Source: Gymnopus androsaceus JB14
Taxonomy: Eukaryota > Basidiomycota > Agaricomycetes > Agaricales > Omphalotaceae
DNA: 16,606 nt
Reading direction: 5' to 3'
Assembly: GCA_009733575.1 (NCBI GenBank)
Contig: ML770166.1
Coordinates: 1 to 16,606 of the forward strand
The number at the start of each line of letters is the position of its first letter. The first letter of the stretch is position 1. The notes beneath the pieces are model-generated. The model was given only the letters and a program-made list of their open reading frames with translations, had not been told where the DNA came from and did not search any database. This document shows positions 1 through 8,500 of this stretch, piece after piece. A program made the translations under genes and the position numbers.

Positions 1-1593
1 CCTAATGCATGGGACACGGCTAGCAAAGAGTATTATCTTGGCTGGTACCAGGTCCCACAGGCACTCACCGTCTGCGGTAAAGTCACATTGGACAGTTCAG
101 TTTTCTTATCATCCAAGTTTCGCTGTGAGGCCGATGCGGAAGGGTGTTATATCGATGTTTACTCCTCCCATTCAATTGAGGAGTGCTTAGATTGGATCGA
201 AACACAAAAAAATGAACACCATATAGTAACTGTTGCTGGCTTCACAAACACAATCTCACTCCGCTTCCAATCTCCTGAGTGTGGGACTTGTGCTGGCACG
301 CACAGGGGAACCTGTCCTTTCGACGAGTATTTGCGCAATCATTTCGCAAAACCACTGCCCAACGAACTCATAAATCATATCCTCGAAAATCTTTACTTCG
401 ATAAAGCCACCCTTAAAAAGTGTGCTTTGGTTGGAAAAGCTTGGGCTCACGCCTCTCAGCGTGGCCTCTTTGAAACGATTGTGCTCTACGACCGTATGAA
501 AACCAAATTGGAGCGGCTCCTCGCGATATTCGATGAAAACCCATATCTAGCATCGGTTGTCCGCTGTCTGACAGTGAATTTCTGTTCAGAAGATGCCTCT
601 CCTTGGGCGGCCCAAGTTATCCAGCGACTCTCTAAAGTGAAGCATGTATTGCTTGACTCCTGCGCCCAGAATATGCTCTCCGATTTTCCTCTACTCAGAG
701 AGGCGCTATATGACATATTCAGCATTCCTTCTTTGACTCGGGTCACCATTGAGCACTGTCGTTTCTCCAATTTTGTTGAACTGGCTTCTCTGTTAAGCCA
801 TGCGACATACTTGAAGGTGTTAGCAGTCGAAAGCATGTATTGCGCCGATACGGATTTGCCACTCTCCTCGGATCTGATACCCAATCTTCCTCCAAGGTCA
901 ATCAAACTCGATGAGTTTGTTGTGACCACTAGCGCGTTTATGAGCCTCATTCCTTGGTTCAAACAAGAAACGTGCCCATTTGATGTTCAGGATCTCCAAT
1001 TTTTGCATGCACGTTTGGCCTCAACCCCAAGGCTGAGGGTATCGGCAGATTTCCTAGTGCAGCGTGCTGGTCATAGTCTTACAAAGTTGGAGTTGGAGTA
1101 CCAATATGGGATTGAAGGTGCGCTAAACTATCGTTTATGTATCACCTTTCGGTCTGTTCATTCTCTGATCCTCCTTTTCCCAGAATGTGGCTTTCATCTT
1201 GGACACCTACCGAATTTGGATAGTTTCATGTTGGATAATCACCAATCGACGGACAGAGCCAACGACATCATTCCTTGGATGCAGTCTTTCTTTAAACCTC
1301 TCAATCTGGATGGGCACCCCTTACGCCATTTTACTCTAATCATACTCGTCCCTTCAGCCAATTCTGCTCAATGGGAATCGGAATGTGACCAATACGCTAT
1401 TCTTGACATACTATTTGCGAAGCCAGTATTTGAATCACTCGCGATGGTGAATATTGTGTTGAAGGGAGACGATGTGTCGAGTGCATTTGAGGAAGCATTG
1501 GAGGAGAAGCTTTCTCTTTTGAAGGGGTCGGGGAAGTTACTCCTACGTCAGAGCCAATACCGTGCTTTCTTTGATTATACTAGTCGCCGATAA
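1..1593 (+). CDS. F-box-like domain protein, 5'-partial
   Basis: The reading frame is open from base 1 to the TAA at 1591-1593, giving about 530 visible residues. There is no in-frame ATG before 496, which lies beyond the F-box, so the true start (or an upstream exon) is left of the window. Residues ~118-163 form an F-box-like motif: LPNEL at the front, then a conserved ILENL helix, then a CALVGKAW block ending in LFETIVL, as in the large mushroom F-box families. F-box proteins bind Skp1 and bring substrates to an SCF ubiquitin ligase; the long leucine-rich C-terminal part probably binds the substrate, although no regular LRR spacing is clear. A small Cys/His cluster (CGTCAGTHRGTC, ~95-106) lies just before the F-box. 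The next 180 bp carry a decayed duplicate of codons 424-477. Family is fairly sure; substrate is unknown. Confidence 0.78.
   Translation, partial: PNAWDTASKEYYLGWYQVPQALTVCGKVTLDSSVFLSSKFRCEADAEGCYIDVYSSHSIEECLDWIETQKNEHHIVTVAGFTNTISLRFQSPECGTCAGTHRGTCPFDEYLRNHFAKPLPNELINHILENLYFDKATLKKCALVGKAWAHASQRGLFETIVLYDRMKTKLERLLAIFDENPYLASVVRCLTVNFCSEDASPWAAQVIQRLSKVKHVLLDSCAQNMLSDFPLLREALYDIFSIPSLTRVTIEHCRFSNFVELASLLSHATYLKVLAVESMYCADTDLPLSSDLIPNLPPRSIKLDEFVVTTSAFMSLIPWFKQETCPFDVQDLQFLHARLASTPRLRVSADFLVQRAGHSLTKLELEYQYGIEGALNYRLCITFRSVHSLILLFPECGFHLGHLPNLDSFMLDNHQSTDRANDIIPWMQSFFKPLNLDGHPLRHFTLIILVPSANSAQWESECDQYAILDILFAKPVFESLAMVNIVLKGDDVSSAFEEALEEKLSLLKGSGKLLLRQSQYRAFFDYTSRR
1271..1432 (+). repeat. 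Parent unit of the F-box tail duplication
   Basis: This part of the intact F-box coding sequence is the source-like copy of the decayed unit at 1611-1771. It keeps the frame, so this copy is the functional one. Confidence 0.8.
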
Positions 1594-1610
1594 GTCATTT
1601 CTTGGATTCG

Positions 1611-1771
1611 ATTTTTGGATCCGGTCTTTCTTTGTACTTGTTTCGAATCTGGATAGGCATATGCACCCCTTTACGCCATTTTACTCAATCATATCTGTCT
1701 ATTCATCGTTATTGGGAGTCGGAATGTGACCAATATGCTATTCTTGATGTGTTTGCGAAGCCAGTGTTTTT
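1611..1771 (+). pseudogene. Decayed tandem duplicate of the F-box gene tail
   Basis: This stretch aligns with 1271-1432 inside the upstream F-box gene. Shared blocks include CAATCTGGAT-type sequence, CACCCCTTACGCCATTTTAC (with one extra C here), GGAATGTGACCAATA and TTTGCGAAGCCAGT. In one frame it reads WESECDQYAILDVFAKPVF, against WESECDQYAILDILFAKPVF in the parent. Indels break the rest of the frame, and there is no F-box or start. It is a partial, non-functional duplicate offset by about 340 bp. Confidence 0.85.
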
Positions 1772-1862
1772 CTTCAACCGTCATTCTTTATACATACCGT
1801 TACGCAATAACCTCTTCGCTACATGCCTTGTATCTTCTTTTGATAAATGTTGATGTGAATAA

Positions 1863-2606
1863 GGTATTAAAATTTTATTATGCATTATACATTTCACAAC
1901 TCGCTCGGGGGACAGATGAAGGGAGAGGTCAGAAGAGGGGGAGGGATTTGAGGAAGAGATAGGTTAGATATATATATAAGGGATGAAGGAGGGAAAGATA
2001 GCAAGTCGTGGAGCATTTCTTGGCATCGGTAACTGTAGTGGACGGCGACACTGGAAGTATTCTGGAATAGATAAATAGATGGAAGCAATGTAGAGGGAAC
2101 GAAGGAGCAAGTAAATGAATGTGTAGCCGGATTCTTTGATCTCCCTCGTCTCCGTTTCGTTCGTCCTCCTCCTCTTATACAACCAGTATCTAGATTCCCA
2201 ATATCCCAGGCACCAGTAGACCATTACTACGCCTCCTTGAATGAGAAGACGATGGAAGTAAAGAAAGGGTCGCAATTTTAATAATGGTAAAAAGACGCCT
2301 CGGAGGGGCCAGACTACATTGAGTTTTAGTCCGTATTGCTGACCAGCGAGCATAGGAGGGAGAGGCGGAGGCAGAAAGAGCAATGATTTTCGAGTACGTA
2401 GGATTGGAATTCGGAATTCCGAGGCCTTCAAGCTTCGAGAGAGCATTGTGAAAACCGTTATGCCAGTTTTACTGCGTTTTCGTTTCGTTTCGCTTGGTTT
2501 CGCCGATTGAACTAATTTGGCGGACCAGGAATTATGGCAAGCGATTCGGAGGGTCGAGTGCTCAGACTTGCTTTGGCGCTGCTGGCTTGGAATCTAGTAT
2601 GAACGA
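1863..2606. repeat. Dispersed repeat, copy A (~740 bp)
   Basis: This copy aligns end to end with 10132-10870 in direct orientation. Shared landmarks in the same order are GGTATTAAAA at the start, GGAGCATTTCTTG, a GACGGCGA..CTG block followed by AAGTATT.TG, GGAAGCAATGT, GGATTCTTTGATCTCC, GTCCGTATTGCTG, GGAATTCCGAGGCCT, GAGAGCATTG, GTTTTCGTTTCG and GCGATTCGGAGG, ending near ATGAAC. The copies differ by many substitutions and indels. No shared protein frame explains the similarity, and neither copy has clear terminal repeats. It may be an old non-autonomous element or a duplicated flanking segment; the family is unknown. Confidence 0.8.
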
Positions 2607-2623
2607 GTAAGAGATACTGTCAA

Positions 2624-2740
2624 GACAGTGGACCGCGGACGCACCTTCGCTTCAATATCCTTCTTTATTTATTTTTCAGGTACTGGCAATCGCCCATCTT
2701 TTCCGAGTCGACTCCCAAATTTGTTACTTGCCAGTAGAAC
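2624..2740. repeat. Diverged duplication, unit 1
   Basis: This unit shares GACAGTGGA...CGCACCTT and then ACTCCC.A.TTTG, TGCC.GT.GAAC-like blocks with 3674-3745 in the same order. It has a 7-bp insertion near the start and about 40 bp of extra sequence in the middle. On the minus strand both units end in AAG|GTGCGTCC, a plausible exon end and splice donor. Confidence 0.5.
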
Positions 2741-2959
2741 CATTAGGTCATGTTGAAGCTTGACGGAGGTGAGAGTGTGGACCATTCGCCGAGATACCGG
2801 AAGAGAAAAAGATAGGTCAGAAGCAGGTATTTTGGAGGAAGGAGAAACCAATACAAGGGATACGGAGGACGTCGGGAGGTATTTTGGAATTTGAAAAGAT
2901 AACCTATACAAGTAAGAGAGCGACGAAGCATTACCAACGGAGCAAGCTTGCCTTTCCCG

Positions 2960-3084
2960 AGTCGAATTCCTTGCTCATCCCTCCATCTCCATCTTCTACT
3001 CTCTGTTCGACCTACACACTATCATTGTCCTTCCTTGCACTTCCTGTACCTCCTCTCTTCGACCAAGCAGCAGCAATGGTGAGC
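2960..3084 (+). promoter_or_regulatory. Pyrimidine-rich leader ending in ATG plus splice donor
   Basis: About 115 bp of CT-rich sequence leads to GCAGCAATG at 3076-3078, followed at once by GTGAGC, a good fungal 5' splice site. CT-rich stretches are common just upstream of start codons in fungal genes, and some highly expressed fungal genes have a first exon of only ATG. No downstream exon could be recognised, so this may be the orphaned front of a lost gene or chance. Confidence 0.25.
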
Positions 3085-3624
3085 TCGTAATACTCGTGGG
3101 TAGTGAGTGCAAGTTATATCCAATAGAGTTTTGTCAGGAAAGGTTGATTTGAGTGAGGCCCGCATCCGCGTTGCGTTCATACATCGAAGTCATGTTCTGA
3201 GACTGAGAGCGAGCATCGATTGTAAGCAGTTAGAGGCCAGTTTTACGAGTCTCTTTTTCGTTGGTTGATTAGTTGAACAAGTCGGAAGGGAAGGTGAAGA
3301 ACGATGGCCGCCTGCAACATTCGCGATTGGTACAAAGTTGGTAGTCGGAAGAATATCATGAGGTTGGAGAATGAGGCTGAGGCTGAAAAAGTCTCTGAAT
3401 GAGCTTCTTCCTCTGGCGTCTGTCTGCGGTTTTCTACGATTACTGTAGCGTTCATTGGTCAGTGTGGTGATTGTGTAAATCGACTGGTACTCACAGGGTA
3501 AAAGCCCACAGAATGAGATCAGCACAACAATAACGCGTTTCCTTCAGTCAAAAGTCGATTATATACAGTGATTTACTGCTAATTTTGCTTGGATTTTTGT
3601 GTCATTGAATTTGTTACCATGGCC

Positions 3625-4270
3625 TAGACAAAAGATGAGCAGACCCAGACTGTGGTTAGTAAATTATCAAGTAGACAGTGGACGCACCTTTTCAACGATC
3701 TTCCAACTCCCGAGTTTGCCTGCCGGTGAAACTCCAACAGGTAGCGTTTGGCTTCGTTCTTGATGAGCAAGTCGTCTATGGAATTATGACGTGAAGAGTG
3801 ATAGACAAGGATTGAGGAAAGAGAGACAAATCAAGTTCGGCATGGTCGGAGGTCAAGAGGCTTGTAGTTGCTCGGTGCCACTGGTGTATTACTGTGATGA
3901 ATGAATGGTGGGCGCTCCGGGAGGTCCGATAAGATAAGACTCCGCAGCTTTCTGCATTGTACATCCATGGCCACGGTCTAGTGGCTTCCAAAGCACGGTC
4001 TTCAACAGCGCTTTGGAGCTTCATCATCTCGATGTCGTCTACACCGAGAGATATGGAAGGATGGAAGCGGTAGACGGATAATACGGCCCAAGAGAAGGAA
4101 CTATTTCGTATAGATTGGAAGTCGATTCCATCTAACAACAAGGTGCAGTCCAATTCTCCAATGAATTTATACAACCGTGGACGGTGATATTCTTTTCCCT
4201 CGCGCCAAGCTCTCAAACTCAAACTTCTTGAATCCTCGTACTTTCTTCCTCGCGCCGGAGTCGATTCCAT
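3625..4270 (-). pseudogene. Possible minus-strand gene remnant, function unknown
   Basis: A frame with a real ATG (4270-4268) runs 164 codons to 3776. It has mixed, globular-looking composition (for example RPRLYKFIGELDCTLLL) and no family I recognise. Just beyond its stop, another frame at about 3778-3689 reads like coding sequence (IKNEAKRYLLEFHRQ) and is bordered by an acceptor-like TAG and by a donor, GTGCGT. From that donor a 64-bp intron (3625-3688) with a TACTAAC branch point can be drawn; the frame then ends within three codons. A third frame near 3905-4000 also looks coding. Competing frames suggest a decayed gene rather than an active one, and the whole call may be chance. Confidence 0.22.
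3674..3745. repeat. Diverged duplication, unit 2
   Basis: Partner of 2624-2740, about 1050 bp away in direct orientation. Its minus strand carries an exon-like stretch that reads through IKNEAKRYLLEF into the shared AAG|GTGCGT donor. Confidence 0.5.
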
Positions 4271-5562
4271 GTATCATCGCCTTCCTATCTTATTCACACC
4301 AGATCCTCCGAATCTTACTTAGTCCTCGCGAGTCCCTTCTATCCCTACCCCCAACCTACCCCACAGGTTCAGAAAATCGGAAATGATATATCCCAAGTAC
4401 GAGTACATGGTCCGAATGCGGATGTGTGGCTGCGTCTCTACTATGCTGCACCTCAGAATGATTTCCTTGATACCTGTGAATAGGAAGATCAGACCACAGT
4501 AAAAATCCGGAGAAAAGAAAGTCTAGGCTCGTCATTTGCATTCATCGAAAGACTTTAACGATTTCTATGCCCCACATACATTACCGCCTTCCGCGACATA
4601 AATATCGCACTTGGACTCAGGAAGCACTCATAATCTCAGCCATATACTCCCTTGGGATGTTGATTAGGTTGGATTCGAGGAGGAGTTGGATCAGAAGGGA
4701 CTGCCCGCTATTGTGTAATACTTCACATTGGAATCTTGAATATTAAGCATTGTGGGTGAGAGACACTTAAAGTAACACCATGCATTATGCAGCGTACTGG
4801 CTCTGAATGATCAATTAATGTACATTGCCGACTCGCTTGCTGTACAAAGCTGTAGCTTTCTCAGTCGACAGATTGCACCTCAAACAGATTTCAGCACCTC
4901 TCTTGTTTCCTTCTTCCTTCAATGTACTATTGATTCGGCCATGATAACTGATAAGTTTCACTTTTGTGTCTTCCTTTTGGTTTTTGCAATATGTAGGGGT
5001 GACTTTATTTCATCTGTACATTTTGTTTTGCATTCAGATCCATCAACAGTGGAATTTGATTTTCCTTCCGCCAACTTTATGCGATGGTGAATCGGTTACC
5101 GGATAAGTTGCTTCTGATACTTATACTAGAGTATACAGTGCCAACATGATCAAAATGTATTACACCGAGGCAGTTGATTTGTTTCAATACCTTTTCTGGA
5201 ATTGCCAAATGTTGACCAAATGCCAGTGGACCACTTGGGATTTTTTATTGAGGGTGGAACTTACTGGTAACTAACTGACAGCTCTCAGCAACAGTATCTT
5301 GCTTGTAACTTATACTTGTAAATGAAGTAAATTTTATTATGTGGTATATGAGAGCAAAATCAAAACACAATAAAGCATTCAAGAGTGAAAAGAACTGTTG
5401 ACTTATCAAAAATGACATGCCAAACTTTGGGATCAAGGAGTTGAATCCAAGAATATCGAATGGAAAATCTTAGCAAAGAATAGCAGAAGGTTATCAAAAA
5501 AACACACACACAAACAGAATAGGAGACCATTGAAAGCACACATTACCTCTTTACCCAGGGTA
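4271..5562. other. Intergenic region, no supportable gene
   Basis: This stretch is fairly AT-rich toward the right. A 90-codon plus-strand frame at 4818-5090 has no recognisable domain and is not called. Near the CHAT stop (minus direction) there is a TG/T-rich tract at about 5499-5520, and an AATAAA-like hexamer lies at 5333-5338 on the minus strand, about 225 bp past the stop. They could belong to the CHAT 3' UTR and poly(A) region, but the distance makes this weak. Confidence 0.45.
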
Positions 5563-8500
5563 TTAAACTCCAAGATGGATGAATGGTACCCATCTCACGA
5601 AATTTGTTTCACCGACTTCCTTGCGTAGATTCTTGGTAGCCTCATGTAGTGCATATGCTGGAGTCATTTTTTTCTTGCCCCCAGAATCGTCAGGATGTCC
5701 TAGAAGGTTTGCATAGACTTTGTCTGCAATGAGAGGAGCTTCTTTATCTCCAATAGACCACAGTGTAGCAATGACACTTGGATAACCTACTGAGAGCATA
5801 CCAGCTGCAAGATGGACAGCTTCTTCAGGGAGATTTTCATCCCCTGTGGCTGTCTGACATGCAGATAGGACTGCAAGCTGCACATTATTCAAGGACAAGG
5901 ACATCAATTCTTTGAGCCTCAGTCTCCGATTATAGAGTGCAAATGCACTGTCAAGTGGATCTTGTACATCCTGGATTCCATGGCAAGCAAAATGGATGAT
6001 ATTGTATTTACCCATTTCATGCATAACAGCCTCTGCAGCAGCTGCATCATGATTGAGATGGCAAGTCTGTATGCCCAAGGTATATTTTTTGATGACTTTT
6101 GCCTCTTCCACAGTGCCAGGTAGAGGGGACAGTCCAGGTGTATTAGGCTGTGAGACAATGAGAAGAGAGGGGATGTTGGCCTGATGTTCCTTGAGTTTGG
6201 AACCAGAGGTAATCAAAGCTCTCAATGTTGTGGTATATGAGGATACCACAAAATCAGAAATATTGATATTTGTCTCTGTTGGGCCACCATATATCCCTGC
6301 TGCATGAAGTGGGAGAAGGGTAAGTGGACCTGTTGGACACCATGTAAGATGAGGAATAATATCTTCTGCAGATTCATGTAACTGTAATGGGGAGCTATCA
6401 GCATGTATTATTGCCAAAAAAGTTAGAAAATTATATTACCACATCCTCAATCTTTGAAAGAATTGGCTGCACAACATTCAACCATAAAACCTTTAAAATC
6501 ATTGCAAAATGGTCATGTTTGCCTCCATATGCTAGTCCAAGGCGTGTAGCATGATCACCATTACGATCAATGCGAATCTCATTAATTTGCAGTGAGGATA
6601 TGAGGTTCATGTGCAAGTTTTGTGCCATTTGCAATGAAAACGTTGTAAGAGGAACATGGATAATGTCCCTAGACAAACTCAGAACTAATGCATCACATCG
6701 ACTTTGGTCAACATTCACCAATATGACTGTTCCGTGTTTGGCGGCAGAGGCAAGCTCAGACAGCTTCTTGGGCTTCAAGAAACTAGTAAATCCATCCAAA
6801 GCCCTGATTTGTTGCAAAAGCTCTTCATACTTGAAAGCCATCTTACGGTGCTGCTGTGCTTCTTCTTCAAGATTTAGTTGCTTGACTTCTGAGTCTCTAG
6901 TTTCGAAGTCATTCCTGGTAGTGGATGTCCCTGTATGTTGTAGGGCCTGAGCAACCATCTCCAACTCCTTTGCAATTGAAGGATTCTGATGATGAAGATC
7001 ATCCAATGGTGAACGGAGTTGAAGTATCTGTCCCCAGACAATATTGCGACCCTCCTCCAGCCACTCAACTGCCAGTTCCTGATTTCCTGCAGAAATTGCA
7101 GTAGCAGCTGCAGCACCAATGGCCCTTCCTATATAAGGTAGCTCTTCATAGCGACGGTGGACTGATTGCCCAAGCCAGACAACTTGAGGGATTAGCTCAA
7201 AAAATCTTGTGTATGCTTGTACAGCTATGGTTGGGGTTGAACAGAGTTGGGACCACCTTACTGCAGCCTGTAGTTGAACAAGAGGTTTACCAACTGAGGG
7301 GAGACTAGCACTTTGGAACAAAGATAAAGCCAAATCAAGGTCAATGTTTTGATGTGAATGGTCAAATCGTGACTGATAAACAAAGCCAAGGTGAATCAAC
7401 CAGCTAGGCTTGTTAGCATGACCATCAGGAGTGAGTTCAACTGCCTGCTTCAAGGCAAAAATGGCACTCTCTATGTCACTGAGCTCTCCTAAATGGCCAA
7501 ATCGGGACTCATAAGCAATGCCAAGGTAAGTCAATGAACTAGGTATGTTAGCATGACCATCAGGAGTGAGTTCAACTGCCTGCTTCAAGGCACAAATGGC
7601 ACTCTCTATGTCACTGAGCTCTCCTAAACGGCCAAATCGTGACCCATAAGCAGCACCAAGGTTATTCAAGCTGCTAGGCTTGTCAGCATGACCATCAGGA
7701 GTGAGTTCAACTGCCTGCTTCAAGGCAAAAATTGCACTCTCTGAGTCACTGAGCTCTCCTAAACAGCCAAATCGTGAATGATAAGCATTGCCAAGGTTAT
7801 TCAATCTGCCAGGCTTGTCAGCATGACCATCAGGAGTGAGTTCAACTGCCTGCTTCAAAGCAAAAATTGCACTCTCTATGTCACTGAGCTCTCCTAAATG
7901 GCCAAATCGGGACTCATAAGCAATGCCAAGGTTTTTCAATGAACTAGGTATGTTAGCATGACCATCAGGAGCAAGTTCAACTGCCTGTTTCAAGGCACAA
8001 ATGGCACTCTCTATGTCACTGAGCTCTCCTAAACAGCCAAATCGTGAATGATAAGAATTGCCAAGGTTATTCAACAAACTTGGCTTGTCAGCATGACCAT
8101 CAGGAGTGAGTTCAACTGCCTGCTTCCTGGCACAAATGGCACTCTCTATGTCACTGAGCTCTCCTAAATGGCCAAATCATGACTGATAAGCATTGCCAAG
8201 GTTATTCAACCTGTCAGGCTTGTCAGCATGACCATCAGGAGTGAGTTCAACTGCCTGCTTCAAGGCAAAAATTGCACTCTCTATGTCACTGAGCTCTCCT
8301 AAATGGCCAAATCGTGACTGATAAGCATTGCCAAGGTTATTCAACCTGCCAGGCTTGTCAGCATGACCATCAGGAGTGAATTCAACTGCCTGCTTCAAGG
8401 CAAAAATTGCACTCTCTATGTCACTGAGCTCTCCTAAACGGCCAAATCGTGACTGATAAGCATTGCCAAGGTTATTCAATCTGCCAGGCTTGTCAGCATG

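Larger units (their letters stand above)
2607..3673. other. Non-coding stretch with a promoter-like block
   Basis: I see no gene with recognisable protein content here. It holds one half of a diverged duplication (2624-2740), a CT-rich block (about 2960-3075) and a short open frame at 3304-3402 that has no supporting context. Confidence 0.5.

Noticed and set aside
486..962. 158-codon minus-strand frame inside the F-box gene
   Set aside because: Antisense shadow of a well-supported coding region.
1964..2446. 160-codon minus-strand open frame
   Set aside because: It lies in dispersed repeat copy A, has low-complexity hydrophobic and proline content, and is not kept open in copy B.
4818..5090. 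90-codon plus-strand open frame
   Set aside because: No recognisable domain, AT-rich non-coding character and no splice or promoter context.
8100..8260. An intron that would remove the TGA in TPR unit 4
   Set aside because: No donor/acceptor pair of normal length (50-70 bp) with good sites surrounds the TGA, and any such splice would break the 45-residue unit.
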